Shown: piece after piece, positions 8,266 to 16,767 of the stretch | How the letters are laid out: every line of letters begins with the position of its first letter | Numbering within the stretch: position 1 is the stretch's first letter | Origin: UBA2227 sp036677505 | GTDB taxonomy: Bacteria > Bacillota_I > Bacilli_A > Erysipelotrichales > Erysipelotrichaceae | Length of the DNA: 64,000 nucleotides | Reading direction: 5' to 3' | Assembly (NCBI GenBank): GCA_036677505.1 | Contig: JAVBWK010000013.1 | Coordinates: forward strand, 22,012-86,011 | Program-made: the position numbers and the translations under genes | Notes under the pieces: generated by a model | Told to the model about the DNA's origin: nothing | The model's database searches: none | The model's input: the letters and a program-made list of their open reading frames with translations, nothing else

Positions 8266-9915
8266 ATGAAGCAGAAAAAAGTATTAGACATCTGGACTTT
8301 AATCTCGTACTCCGTCCTGATTTTATATGCTCTGTTCTTACTTTATCCGTTATTTATGATTTTGAGAAGTTCAGTTACCGATGAAGCCGGTACACTTACC
8401 TTTACCTGGTTTCAGCAGTTCTTTTCTCAGTCATATTACTTTTCCACCCTGACCAACAGTTTCAATGTCACGATTTGGGCGACGATTCTGACGTTGCTGA
8501 TCGGTTATCCGTTGGCCTATTTCTACAACATGTTTCATATTCGCGGTAAAACATTCTTGCAGATCATCATCATTCTGAGTTCGATGTCTGCGCCGTTTAT
8601 CGGTGCGTATGCCTGGATTCAGCTGTTGGGTCGCAGCGGGATGATCACTGTGTTTATCCGCGATCTGACCGGAATCACGATTCCCAATATTTACGGATTT
8701 AACGGAATATTGCTCGTTCTTACATTACAGCTTTTCCCGTTGGTTTTCCTTTATATTTCCGGAGCTTTGAAAAAAATCGACAATTCACTGATCGAAGCTT
8801 CGGCCAACATGGGTGTCAGCGGCATTCAGCGGTTTTTCAAGGTCATCGTCCCGTTGACGATGCCGACGATTTTCGCTGCCGGATTGTTGGTGTTTATGAG
8901 AGCATTTGCGGATTTCGGTACGCCGTTGCTCATTGGTGAAGGTTATCGGGTGTTCCCGGTTGAAATCTATAATCAGTTTATGGGTGAAACGGGACGTAAC
9001 TTTAACTTTGCAGCTACGATCAGCGTGGTTGCCATCATCATCACCGCTACGATTTTCCTGATTCAGAAATATATTGCTAGTCATTTTACTTTCACCATGA
9101 ATTCCTTGAACACCATCGAACGTAAAAAGGCGAAAGGGTTGTTTAATGTATTTATTCATGTGTATTCTTACCTTGTTGTATTCTTATCCTTTTTACCGCA
9201 GATCCTGATTGTGTATCAGTCATTCCAGAATACGTCCGGAAAGCTGTTTGCACCCGGATATTCGCTGAACAGTTATCGGGTTGCGTTGTCGAGAGTCCGA
9301 AATGCTGTGCCTAACACGTTCTATATCGGCGGTCTGGCTTTGATAGCGACCATCGTTTTGGCTGTTTTCATCGCTTATCTGGTCGTACGTCGTAAAAATA
9401 CGGTTAATACTTTTATTGACACTTTGTCGATGATTCCGTTTATCATTCCGGGAGCTGTCGTCGGTATCGGTCTGGTCATGGCCTTCAACCGTCAGCCGGT
9501 CGTGCTGACCGGTACGGTTACGATCATGGTCATTGCTTTGGTCATTCGGCGTATTCCGTATACGATCCGTTCTTCGGTCGCAATCTTACAGCAGATCCCG
9601 ATCACGATCGAAGAAGCGTCGATCAGTCTGGGTTCTTCGAAGTTGAAGACCTTTGCGCTGATCACTATCCCGATGATGGGAAGCGGGATCATTGCCGGGG
9701 CTATCTTAAGCTGGGTCACCATTATCACCGAATTGGCTACGGCCATCATTCTGTACAACACGCGGACCATCACGCTGACGCTGGCGATTTACTCCTTCGT
9801 TTCGCGCGGTAACTATGGGTATGCGGCTGCTTTGGCAACTGTGCTGACCGCACTGACGATCGTTTCATTGTTTATCTACATGAAGATTACCAAGTCCAAC
9901 GAAATTACGATGTAG
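8266..9915 (+). CDS. ABC transporter permease, two permease domains fused
   Basis: A 549-residue inner-membrane protein with about 12 transmembrane segments forming the whole translocation pore. It contains two BPD-type permease domains in tandem. The coupling (EAA-like) loops are seen as EASANMGVSGIQRFFKVIVP in the first half and EEASISLGSSKLKTFALI in the second. This ThiP/FbpB-style fusion means one gene replaces a permease pair. The ATG at 8266, 1 nt after the ATPase stop, is preferred because Met codons upstream lie inside the ATPase gene with no RBS. The operon ends at the hairpin near 9920. Confidence 0.9.
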   Translation: MKQKKVLDIWTLISYSVLILYALFLLYPLFMILRSSVTDEAGTLTFTWFQQFFSQSYYFSTLTNSFNVTIWATILTLLIGYPLAYFYNMFHIRGKTFLQIIIILSSMSAPFIGAYAWIQLLGRSGMITVFIRDLTGITIPNIYGFNGILLVLTLQLFPLVFLYISGALKKIDNSLIEASANMGVSGIQRFFKVIVPLTMPTIFAAGLLVFMRAFADFGTPLLIGEGYRVFPVEIYNQFMGETGRNFNFAATISVVAIIITATIFLIQKYIASHFTFTMNSLNTIERKKAKGLFNVFIHVYSYLVVFLSFLPQILIVYQSFQNTSGKLFAPGYSLNSYRVALSRVRNAVPNTFYIGGLALIATIVLAVFIAYLVVRRKNTVNTFIDTLSMIPFIIPGAVVGIGLVMAFNRQPVVLTGTVTIMVIALVIRRIPYTIRSSVAILQQIPITIEEASISLGSSKLKTFALITIPMMGSGIIAGAILSWVTIITELATAIILYNTRTITLTLAIYSFVSRGNYGYAAALATVLTALTIVSLFIYMKITKSNEITM

Positions 9916-9918
9916 TCA

Positions 9919-9941
9919 AGCCGCGCAAGCGGCTTTTCTTA
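9919..9941 (+). terminator. Terminator of the ABC importer operon
   Basis: GCCGC-GCAA-GCGGC followed by TTTTCTT, immediately after the permease stop codon. Confidence 0.8.
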
Positions 9942-9970
9942 TTGACAGTCCTCGGGATTTTTCGGATAAT
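9942..9970 (+). promoter_or_regulatory. Sigma-A promoter for the lipoprotein gene
   Basis: TTGACA (9942-9947) and GATAAT (9965-9970) with a 17-nt spacer, next to the preceding terminator and about 20 nt before the start at 9992. Confidence 0.75.
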
Positions 9971-9991
9971 TGAGAAAACGGGGGATAAAGT

Positions 9992-10654
9992 ATGTCAAAA
10001 ATGACAATATATTTACGAAGATTTGGCTTGATTGGATGTTTTTTCGTGTTTTTAAGCGGATGCACTTCTGCACCGACAGTTACCTTTGAACAAATGGCTA
10101 AATGGCAGGATGGGATTTTCATCAGTGAGTTTGGCGGGTTTTCGGTTGAAACTCCCGATGGCTGGTCTTCTTTGGATGATAATGAAATAGCTGCGCAGGT
10201 GGAAGGCATGGAAAATGTCATTTACGGTACTCCAAGTGTAGATGACAAACAGTTTCAGACATCCGATGGTCTGTATCCGCTGATATTGGTAACTGAAGTT
10301 GACAGCGATTCGGAAACACCGGTGTTTGCCTCAGCATTTGTGATTTTCGAGCGGATGGGAGCGGTAGCTCAAATGACCGTCAATACGGAAGACAAATATT
10401 TGGAAATACTGAAGCAGGGATATCTGGAAGAGGATGCGCATGGCATCCGCTATCGCTTCGGTGATGTATATTCAAAGACTATCGGCGGAATTGACTATCG
10501 CTGTCTGCCGATAACGATCGAAGCTTATCAGGTAGAGCAGCTTTTTGCGGTACGGCTTAAAGATAATTTCGCGATCGGCCTCATTTTTACGGTAACAGAC
10601 GAAAATCCGGAATTGCTTGAGGAAGCGTTCTCAGCTTTCTCTGTTTTTCCCTGA
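9992..10654 (+). CDS. Hypothetical lipoprotein
   Basis: A 220-residue exported lipoprotein of no family I recognise. A short basic N-terminus and hydrophobic core end in the lipobox LSGC (Cys near 24). The mature part starts with a region like the PsbP/DUF1795-type beta-rich fold seen in many small lipoproteins (FGGFSVETPDGWSSLDD), with later strands (DNFAIGLIFTVTDENPELLEEAFSAF) reminiscent of fitting a stress or envelope role; that resemblance is loose. It is monocistronic by its own promoter, with GGGGGA ahead of the ATG. Confidence 0.7.
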   Translation: MSKMTIYLRRFGLIGCFFVFLSGCTSAPTVTFEQMAKWQDGIFISEFGGFSVETPDGWSSLDDNEIAAQVEGMENVIYGTPSVDDKQFQTSDGLYPLILVTEVDSDSETPVFASAFVIFERMGAVAQMTVNTEDKYLEILKQGYLEEDAHGIRYRFGDVYSKTIGGIDYRCLPITIEAYQVEQLFAVRLKDNFAIGLIFTVTDENPELLEEAFSAFSVFP

Positions 10655-10708
10655 TTTGAACTATTCTGGGAATATGCACTTTTAGTTGACTTTACTTGCG
10701 AATTTACA

Positions 10709-10714
10709 TATAAT
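10709..10714 (+). promoter_or_regulatory. Promoter of the yceD-rpmF unit (-10 box given)
   Basis: TTGACT at 10686-10691 and a perfect TATAAT at 10709-10714 are spaced by 17 nt, about 30 nt before the GTG start of yceD. This is one of the best consensus promoters in the window, as expected for a ribosomal-protein unit. Confidence 0.8.
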
Positions 10715-10741
10715 TATCACGTTAACGAATAGGGTGATTTT

Positions 10742-11254
10742 GTGAAGTGGTCGAAAACCGAACTGTATCAACATGCCGATGAAGTATTGCCTTTTGAAGA
10801 GCGGATTCAGTTTGGTATCGGTGCTTTTCAACACAGTGACCGCTTGCGAGATGTAAGAGATGTTGTTGTCAAAGGTGAAGGCCGTTATGACAGTAACTGT
10901 AACCGGTTCGTCGTGAATTTTTCCATTCAAGGAACCATGGTCGTTCCGTGTGCGGTAACATTACAAGATGTGATCGTACCGTTGGATACGACCGCAACCG
11001 AGGTGTTCTCATTTGAAAAAACTGAAGATGAGAATGAAGATGTCGAGGTTGTCAAAGGTGATGTGATCGAGCTTTTCGAGCTTGTGTATCAGCTGATCCT
11101 GATGGAAGCCCCGCTGAAGGTCGTTAAACCGGACTTAAAAGAGTATCCCAAAGGTAACGGCTGGGAAGTCATCAGGGAAGAAGATTATGCAGCTGCGAAG
11201 AAGTCAGAGATTGATCCACGGTTAGCAAAACTCAAAGATTATAACCCGCAATGA
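10742..11254 (+). CDS. yceD: YceD/DUF177 family protein
   Basis: A 170-residue protein of the YceD (DUF177) family, which in most bacteria sits directly upstream of rpmF and is implicated in 23S rRNA accumulation or ribosome assembly. The sequence shows the family pattern: an N-terminal beta-rich region, a central acidic segment (FEKTEDENEDVEVV) and the C-terminal DPRLAKLKDYNP. The GTG start is set by its position after the strong promoter. rpmF follows 17 nt later with AGGAGGTG in between, so the two are co-transcribed. Location and length make the call firm although sequence conservation in this family is low. Confidence 0.85.
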   Translation: MKWSKTELYQHADEVLPFEERIQFGIGAFQHSDRLRDVRDVVVKGEGRYDSNCNRFVVNFSIQGTMVVPCAVTLQDVIVPLDTTATEVFSFEKTEDENEDVEVVKGDVIELFELVYQLILMEAPLKVVKPDLKEYPKGNGWEVIREEDYAAAKKSEIDPRLAKLKDYNPQ

Positions 11255-11271
11255 ACAGGAGGTGTTGAAAC

Positions 11272-11436
11272 ATGGCAGTTCAACAAAGAAGAAATTCGAA
11301 GACCCGTAAGGCAAAACGCAGAACGCACTACAAATTACCGCAAGTAACTTTGGTCAAGTGTCCGTCATGCGGAGAATTCAAACAACCGCATCGCGTATGC
11401 GAATGTGGCCATTATGAAGGTCGTAAGAGCGCTTAA
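11272..11436 (+). CDS. rpmF: 50S ribosomal protein L32
   Basis: A 54-residue ribosomal protein of the large subunit. It starts MAVQQRRNSKTRKAKRRTHY, the standard L32 N-terminus, and has a zinc ribbon with C-P-S-C near residue 33 and C-E-C near 45, so it is the zinc-binding form. AGGAGGTG sits 7 nt ahead of the ATG. It is the second gene of the yceD-rpmF unit. Its stop codon is embedded in a terminator hairpin. Confidence 0.97.
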   Translation: MAVQQRRNSKTRKAKRRTHYKLPQVTLVKCPSCGEFKQPHRVCECGHYEGRKSA

Positions 11437-11450
11437 GCGCTTTTTTCTTT
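11428..11450 (+). terminator. Terminator at the end of rpmF
   Basis: AGCGCTTAAGCGCT is a self-complementary stem overlapping the rpmF stop codon and is followed by TTTTTCTTT. Confidence 0.8.
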
Positions 11451-11464
11451 ATCACGGCATGTGA

Positions 11465-11470
11465 TATAAT
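11465..11470 (+). promoter_or_regulatory. -10 box for the FemAB gene
   Basis: Perfect TATAAT (11465-11470), about 15 nt before the RBS. The -35 position falls in the T-run of the preceding terminator and is weak, so expression may depend on the -10 region or on read-through. Confidence 0.45.
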
Positions 11471-11484
11471 GAGCGAAAAGGGAT

Positions 11485-12711
11485 GTGGTGAAGGTGGATT
11501 TTAAGGTAAATGAGGATGCCGGCCGTTTTGACGATTATGTCCGATCGCATCCAAACGGATCGATGTATCAGTCGTCCGGCTGGTCTTTGGTCAAACGCGA
11601 ATGGCAATCACTGCGTCTGGTCGGTGAAGCACAGGGGAAGATCGTCTGCTCCGCGCTGATTCTGATTCGCAGGTTTCCGCTGGGTCAGAAGCTGTTTTAT
11701 ATCCCTCGCGGACCGTTGTGGTCGGATGATGCCGTTGCGAAAGATTTCATCGGCTATATAAAGAGCACTGCCAAAAAGCAGGGTGCTTTTTGCGTGAAGT
11801 TTGATCCTCTGATCATTTTCAGACAATACGATAACGAGAATCTGATTATTGAAGATTCCATGGAACAGATCGATCAGATGTTATGTTTGGATCAGGACAT
11901 CGTTCATAAAGGGTTTGAGCAATCACTCAATGCCTATGCGCAGCCTCGATATAATGCCTATGTATTTGCAGGTGAGCAAATGGAGGATCGGTTCAGTTCT
12001 TCAACCAAGCGCAATATCAAGACGGCAATCAAGAAAAATGTACATATCGGGCGTTTCTCGAGGGAAAAACTGGATTCTTTTGCGAATCTCATGAGTCTTA
12101 CCGAGCAGCGTAAAAATGTGTCTTTGCGTAACTTTGAGTATTTCTCACGGTTTTTCGATGCGTTTGGATTGCAAACATCACTTTTTATGGCAGGATTGAA
12201 TATCAGAGATCAGTTGTTCGAGTGTGAATCCATGATTCAGTCGTTAGAACATGCACTGGCGAATACTGAGTTTGAGTCCAATCTGGTCAAACAGCAGCGC
12301 GTGCAACGGGATTCACTCGTGCGCGAGCAAAAGTTTCTGAAGCTCATGAGTAATAAGTATGGGGACCATGTCGATATCGGCGGTTTACTGATACTGATTC
12401 ACGATTCGGTGTGTGAGTTTCTGTATTCTGGAATGAATGCCGAATTTTCAAAATACTACCCGGCATATCTGATGCGTTTGCGAGCAATGGAATATGCCAG
12501 AGATCAGGGATGCACGGTAATGAATTTTGGCGGTATTCCGGGAACGACGGATGATGGGCTTTGGGAATTTAAACGCTCCTTCGGGGCTGTGGTCACAGAA
12601 TATATCGGAGAGTTTGATTTGGTGGTGCGGCCTATGGTTTATCGACTGTTTGACCGGGGACTGCCTTATGCCCGTAAAATGATGCATAAGATTAAGAAAA
12701 TTAAAAAATAA
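11485..12711 (+). CDS. FemAB/FmhB-family aminoacyltransferase
   Basis: A 408-residue FemABX-family enzyme. Such enzymes move amino acids from aminoacyl-tRNA onto the peptidoglycan stem peptide and so build the interpeptide bridge at the inner face of the membrane. Seen: tandem GNAT-like halves (SMYQSSGWSLVKREW; FYIPRGPLW; MRLRAMEYARDQGCTVMNFGGIPG) and an inserted charged helical hairpin (about residues 245-290) matching the coiled-coil arm of FemA/FemX. The start is one of two adjacent GTG codons (11485 or 11488), both close to AAAGGGA. It ends at its own hairpin at 12765. Which residue it adds is not readable. Confidence 0.88.
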   Translation: MVKVDFKVNEDAGRFDDYVRSHPNGSMYQSSGWSLVKREWQSLRLVGEAQGKIVCSALILIRRFPLGQKLFYIPRGPLWSDDAVAKDFIGYIKSTAKKQGAFCVKFDPLIIFRQYDNENLIIEDSMEQIDQMLCLDQDIVHKGFEQSLNAYAQPRYNAYVFAGEQMEDRFSSSTKRNIKTAIKKNVHIGRFSREKLDSFANLMSLTEQRKNVSLRNFEYFSRFFDAFGLQTSLFMAGLNIRDQLFECESMIQSLEHALANTEFESNLVKQQRVQRDSLVREQKFLKLMSNKYGDHVDIGGLLILIHDSVCEFLYSGMNAEFSKYYPAYLMRLRAMEYARDQGCTVMNFGGIPGTTDDGLWEFKRSFGAVVTEYIGEFDLVVRPMVYRLFDRGLPYARKMMHKIKKIKK

Positions 12712-12763
12712 CCCTGCCTTTGATTATATCTGTATGCCTTTTATGAGTCGTAATTGTCTTATG

Positions 12764-12790
12764 AAACAGAACTTGCTTCTGTTTTTTTCT
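12764..12790 (+). terminator. Terminator after the FemAB gene
   Basis: ACAGAA-CTTGC-TTCTGT followed by T7: a 6-bp stem with a strong T-tract, 50 nt beyond the FemAB stop. Confidence 0.75.
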
Positions 12791-12803
12791 GGTCAAACAG
12801 TGA

Positions 12804-12809
12804 TATAAT
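12804..12809 (+). promoter_or_regulatory. -10 box for the first cohesin gene
   Basis: Perfect TATAAT at 12804-12809, about 28 nt before the ATG and right after the FemAB terminator. The -35 element is poor. Confidence 0.5.
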
Positions 12810-12836
12810 TCAGACATAGGATTTACGGGGGTGACT

Positions 12837-14477
12837 ATGCGACTAAAAATAAAGTTTCTGATAGGAATCATCATCCTTTACAGTTCGATCATCTCTGTGC
12901 ACGCAGCAAGCATCTCAACTGCGATTGCGGGTGGAGATACCGTGGAAGTCGGCGGTGAAATCACACTGACGTTTTCCTTTGTGACGGATGAACCGATCCG
13001 TCAGTTGGATGCGAAGCTGAGTTTCGATAGTGACTTATTGGAAATTGTCGGTGACCATCTTTCGTTAAACGGACTGAATGTCACATTGAGTGACAGCGGG
13101 GATATCACGGTCACTTCCGCCGCTGCCATGGACGGTTCGGTGTCATTTATGCAAGTGACGTTGAGGGCAAAGGAAGCTTTTGCGATCGGCAACTCTGCTT
13201 CGATTACGCTGAGTGAGATCTCGGTCATTCTGGAACAGTCGGAGAACATCATCAGCGGATCTTCATCCGGAAAAACGATTACAGCTGAAGCGAAGAAATC
13301 AGATAATAATTATCTCAAGAATCTTTATACCAATGCCGGTTCGATTGATTTCGATCGGGATAACTTTCAGTATTCGCTGACGGTCGATCATTCGGTTGAT
13401 CGCATTCGGATCGTGGCGATAAAGGAAGATCCCGATGCAACTGTTAAGGAAGATGCGATGTATGATTTGAGAGTGTATAAGAATATCATCAATATTGTCG
13501 TAACGGCTCAAAACGGATCTAAACGGACGTATACCATCAATGTCATACGCAAAGACAGTTTAGGAAATACGAGCAATCTGCCATCGAACACAGAACTTAA
13601 ATCACTGGCTGTTGAAGGCTATCCGTTGGCGTTTTCGCCTTCGGTTTTACAATATCGTCTGACCGTCGGTAATATCGTCGATAATGTTTTGATCACTGCT
13701 TTGGCAGCCGATGATCGAAGCAGCGTTATCATTGATAACGTAAGTCTGTTACAGTTGGGTGAGAACCGGATTCAGGTAACGGTCGTGGCACCCAACGGAC
13801 AGTCACGTATCTATACGATATTTGTTGTTCGCTCGTTGGATGCTCCGCAGGTGACATTGTCCGAGTTGAAAGATATCGTTTTTCTGACGACGGCAACGAC
13901 GATTCCGGTAATTCTTCAGGATGATTATATACTTACCGCGGAAATGTTGGATAAAGTCCGGAAAGCTTCAAAAATACTGGATATTCAGAAATCGGATGAT
14001 CAGGGACGGTTGCTGTACCGCTGGACGATCGATGGGCGGTCGCTTACGGCAAAGAATGATTTGGACCTTCGCTTACGTTTGAACTACAGTCAGATGAGAA
14101 ATCTGGATGATCTCTTTGGTGAATCGAGATACTGGAATGTGTACTTAGTGCATCAGGGTGAGATCCCGGTCGGTACCATCGTCAAAGTTTATATCGGCGG
14201 GATATTTCCGGATCTGTCGACACTGAACCTGTATCATGCGAGTCTTGAGACGGAAGCACTGCAACTCAATTCTCAGTCGGTTCGGATGGATGGCGGATAT
14301 GTGGAGTTTGAGGTGTTATCGGGGGGTGAGTACATATTGTCGGATGCTTTTATCCGGCAAGACCATCCGCTGGATATGGTACTGATCGGTTCTTTGATTG
14401 TGATATTTATGTTGATCGTTGCTTTGTCTGCCTTGCTTTTCTCCAGAAGACCATCAAAAATGTACAAGCAGGTATGA
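12837..14477 (+). CDS. Membrane-anchored cohesin-domain surface protein (copy 1)
   Basis: A 546-residue protein that would display a dockerin-binding module on the cell surface. Order: signal peptide (cleaved near VHAAS), a cohesin-like beta-sandwich of about 125 residues (GGDTVEVGGEITLTFSF; LDAKLSFDSDLLEIVG; MQVTLRAKEAFAIG), two cadherin-like beta-sandwich domains of the PF12733 type (SDNNYLKNLYTNAGSIDF; NTELKSLAVEGYPLAF), a ~170-residue unassigned domain, and a C-terminal membrane helix with a basic tail (LIGSLIVIFMLIVALSALLF, then RRPSK). The ATG at 12837 is preferred over the GTG at 12831 because GGGGGTGA then lies at proper spacing. It is a full-length paralogue of the gene at 62216. No dockerin gene is adjacent. 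The cohesin call rests on pattern and on the dockerin found at 62.0 kb. Confidence 0.8.
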   Translation: MRLKIKFLIGIIILYSSIISVHAASISTAIAGGDTVEVGGEITLTFSFVTDEPIRQLDAKLSFDSDLLEIVGDHLSLNGLNVTLSDSGDITVTSAAAMDGSVSFMQVTLRAKEAFAIGNSASITLSEISVILEQSENIISGSSSGKTITAEAKKSDNNYLKNLYTNAGSIDFDRDNFQYSLTVDHSVDRIRIVAIKEDPDATVKEDAMYDLRVYKNIINIVVTAQNGSKRTYTINVIRKDSLGNTSNLPSNTELKSLAVEGYPLAFSPSVLQYRLTVGNIVDNVLITALAADDRSSVIIDNVSLLQLGENRIQVTVVAPNGQSRIYTIFVVRSLDAPQVTLSELKDIVFLTTATTIPVILQDDYILTAEMLDKVRKASKILDIQKSDDQGRLLYRWTIDGRSLTAKNDLDLRLRLNYSQMRNLDDLFGESRYWNVYLVHQGEIPVGTIVKVYIGGIFPDLSTLNLYHASLETEALQLNSQSVRMDGGYVEFEVLSGGEYILSDAFIRQDHPLDMVLIGSLIVIFMLIVALSALLFSRRPSKMYKQV

Positions 14478-14529
14478 TGTGTCTGCTTCAGAGTTATTCT
14501 CTTTGAATTTTGCATTTCAATATGAAGGG

Positions 14530-14557
14530 TTTACAATATTTACTGTTATGGTAGAAT
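14530..14557 (+). promoter_or_regulatory. Sigma-A promoter for the first polysaccharide locus
   Basis: TTTACA (14530-14535) and TAGAAT (14552-14557), spacer 16 nt, followed by GGAGG before the LCP gene. Confidence 0.55.
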
Positions 14558-14585
14558 AGTAAGGTTAAATGGAGGCTTTTGATCT

Positions 14586-15965
14586 ATGAAGCGCAAGCAT
14601 GTTAATATTGTCGGATTGATTTCATCCGTGCTGTTTCTGATAGCACTGTTATATAATCAGTTTATTCCCGGATTATTCCGTTGGTCTGCATTAATATTGG
14701 GAGTGTTGTTTTTATTTGTTTTGATTGCCAGAAGATTGCCTAAAATAATCATTGTCATTATGTCAATATTGATGTTTATGACATCAGTTTTTTTGGTTTA
14801 TACACAATATTCAGCTGAACGTATATTGGATTACTTTGAGAGTGAATTGAATGTCGTTTCCTTTATTGTACTTAAGAGCAGTCCGATTGAATCGCTGAGT
14901 GATGCCGAGGGGAAGTTTTTCGGTACCTTAAGCGTTATGGATAAAGAGATGGTCGATCACATCGTCACCGAAGTGAAATCTGATTTTGGTTATAATCTGA
15001 ACTTGCTGACCTATACGGGAAATCAGGATGCTATGGATGCGCTGGACAGCGGCAATATTGAAGTGTTAGTTTTGGATGATTCGATTTGGGAGTTTATGGC
15101 GGAAGAGAATCCTGACTTTATGAAAAGTGTGCGTGTTGTTCATACAATTTCAAAGGAAATTCTGAAAGATGACATAACCAAGGAGGTTGAGGTTGATAAG
15201 GACAGCTTCGTTATTTTGATTAGCGGAATTGATACTTTTGGTTCAATTAATCGTCGTTCCAGAAGTGATGTTAATATGCTTTTGGTTGTCAATCCGGTTA
15301 AAGGACAGGTATTGATGGTTTCTTTGCCAAGAGACTTGTATGTTCCGTTGGCTTGTAAGAACGACGCGTATGATAAACTGACCCATTCGGGTATTTATGG
15401 TATCAATTGTACTGTTCAAACCATCGAGAAGTTCTTGGATATTGATATCAACTATTACGTACGCCTGAATTTCACTTCGTTTATAAATATCGTGGATGCA
15501 ATGAGCGGAGTAAGAATCTATAATGAGATGGCATTTGTATCTCATGATGGCATAACTTTTGAAAAGGGCAATCTGGATTTGGATGGAACCCAGGCTTATC
15601 ATTATGTTCGCGAAAGGAAGGCATTTGAAGGCGGTGACGGCCAAAGAATTCAAAATCAGCAGAAAGTACTGACTGCAATGATTAAAAAAATGCTTTCTCC
15701 CGTCATGCTGACGAAGATAGAGCGTATAATTGGGATTGTTTCGAAAAATATCGATACAAATATCTCGTCAACAGAAATTTCAAAACTTATCAAATTGCAA
15801 ATTGAGAAGGGGATTGATTGGGAATTTGCCTCTGCATATATAACAGGCACAGATGCATTGCGTCAGACGTACAGTGTAAAAAACACGAATCTGTATGTTG
15901 TGATTCCTGATTTTGACTCACTTCGAGCAGTTCAAAATTCGATTAGTGATACAATGGCGAAGTAA
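14586..15965 (+). CDS. LytR-CpsA-Psr (LCP) family cell-wall polymer ligase
   Basis: A 459-residue membrane enzyme. LCP proteins transfer undecaprenyl-linked capsule or teichoic polymers to peptidoglycan on the outer face of the membrane. Three hydrophobic helices occupy residues ~8-80, followed by an extra extracellular segment of ~120 residues (SPIESLSDAEGKFFG ... DALDSGNIEVLVLDD) that looks like part of a periplasmic-binding fold, then the LCP domain from ~200: SGIDTFGSINRRSRSDVNML, VSLPRDLYVPL, FTSFINIVDAMSGVRI, and the Arg-rich YHYVRERKAFEGGDGQRIQNQ. It heads the polysaccharide locus and probably attaches its product. The extra domain is unusual relative to the minimal LtrA/CpsA layout. 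Confidence 0.9.
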   Translation: MKRKHVNIVGLISSVLFLIALLYNQFIPGLFRWSALILGVLFLFVLIARRLPKIIIVIMSILMFMTSVFLVYTQYSAERILDYFESELNVVSFIVLKSSPIESLSDAEGKFFGTLSVMDKEMVDHIVTEVKSDFGYNLNLLTYTGNQDAMDALDSGNIEVLVLDDSIWEFMAEENPDFMKSVRVVHTISKEILKDDITKEVEVDKDSFVILISGIDTFGSINRRSRSDVNMLLVVNPVKGQVLMVSLPRDLYVPLACKNDAYDKLTHSGIYGINCTVQTIEKFLDIDINYYVRLNFTSFINIVDAMSGVRIYNEMAFVSHDGITFEKGNLDLDGTQAYHYVRERKAFEGGDGQRIQNQQKVLTAMIKKMLSPVMLTKIERIIGIVSKNIDTNISSTEISKLIKLQIEKGIDWEFASAYITGTDALRQTYSVKNTNLYVVIPDFDSLRAVQNSISDTMAK

Positions 15966-15996
15966 TTACGATTTAACGACGTTGGGAGGGTTTCAG

Positions 15997-16767
15997 ATGA
16001 GCAAAACAGAGGTTACAATCATTACACCTGCATATAATTCAAGTCGGTTCATCAGGGACTGTATTGATTCTGTTTTGGGTCAATCGTTTCAAGACTGGGA
16101 AATGATTATTGTTAATGATGCTTCATCCGATGATACACGTTTGATCGTGCAGGAGTATCAGGATAAAGATCCAAGGATTCATTGTATAGATATTCCGGTG
16201 AATGGTGGTATTGCCAACGCAAGAAATGTAGGATTGATTCATGCGAAGGGCCGATATATAACTTTTTTGGATAGTGATGATTGTTGGTTACCGCATAAAC
16301 TTCAGCAACAGATAAATTTTATCAGAGAAAAAAAAGCGGCGTTTATCTTTTCTTCCTATCGGTTTATGGATGCTCAAGGCAATCTTCTGAATCAGTTCAT
16401 TCGGGCACCTTGGCAACTTACATTTAAGGATTTGGTTAGAGCTAATTACATCGGTTGTCTGACCGTTATGCTTGATTCAGAAAAAATCGATCCGATATAT
16501 TTCCCTAAAATCCGTCATGAGGATTTTGCCTGCTGGCTTTCCATTTTACAGAGAGGTGTGACTGCTTATGGCATGGATGAGGTTTTGGCTGAGTATCGCA
16601 GAAGCGCACAGTCAGTCAGCTCAAACAAGTTGAAAATGGTTGGTTGGATTTTTAACATCTTTTATAAGCATTTGGGGTTTGGTTTTATCAAGTCGACGGC
16701 GTACACGATCCGATATTCTGCCAATATGCTGTTAAAATATGCCAAGAGCCGGGAGGATAAAGAATGA
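15997..16767 (+). CDS. Family 2 glycosyltransferase (locus 1)
   Basis: A 256-residue GT-A fold glycosyltransferase, cytosolic and membrane-associated, adding one sugar to the lipid-linked repeat unit. Seen: VTIITPAYNSSRFIRDCIDS, IIVNDASSDDT, GGIANARNVG and the metal-binding DSDD in YITFLDSDDCW, with a late ED motif in RHEDFACW. The ATG at 15997 follows GGGAGGG; an in-frame extension upstream to 15913 has no RBS and overlaps the LCP gene. The stop overlaps the next gene by 4 nt (ATGA), so translation is coupled. The sugar specificity is not readable. Confidence 0.9.
   Translation: MSKTEVTIITPAYNSSRFIRDCIDSVLGQSFQDWEMIIVNDASSDDTRLIVQEYQDKDPRIHCIDIPVNGGIANARNVGLIHAKGRYITFLDSDDCWLPHKLQQQINFIREKKAAFIFSSYRFMDAQGNLLNQFIRAPWQLTFKDLVRANYIGCLTVMLDSEKIDPIYFPKIRHEDFACWLSILQRGVTAYGMDEVLAEYRRSAQSVSSNKLKMVGWIFNIFYKHLGFGFIKSTAYTIRYSANMLLKYAKSREDKE

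Noticed and set aside
6086..9915. Naming the importer fbpABC (ferric iron)
   Set aside because: The family also covers phosphonate, sugar-phosphate and thiamine importers and no Fur box or ligand residues could be confirmed.
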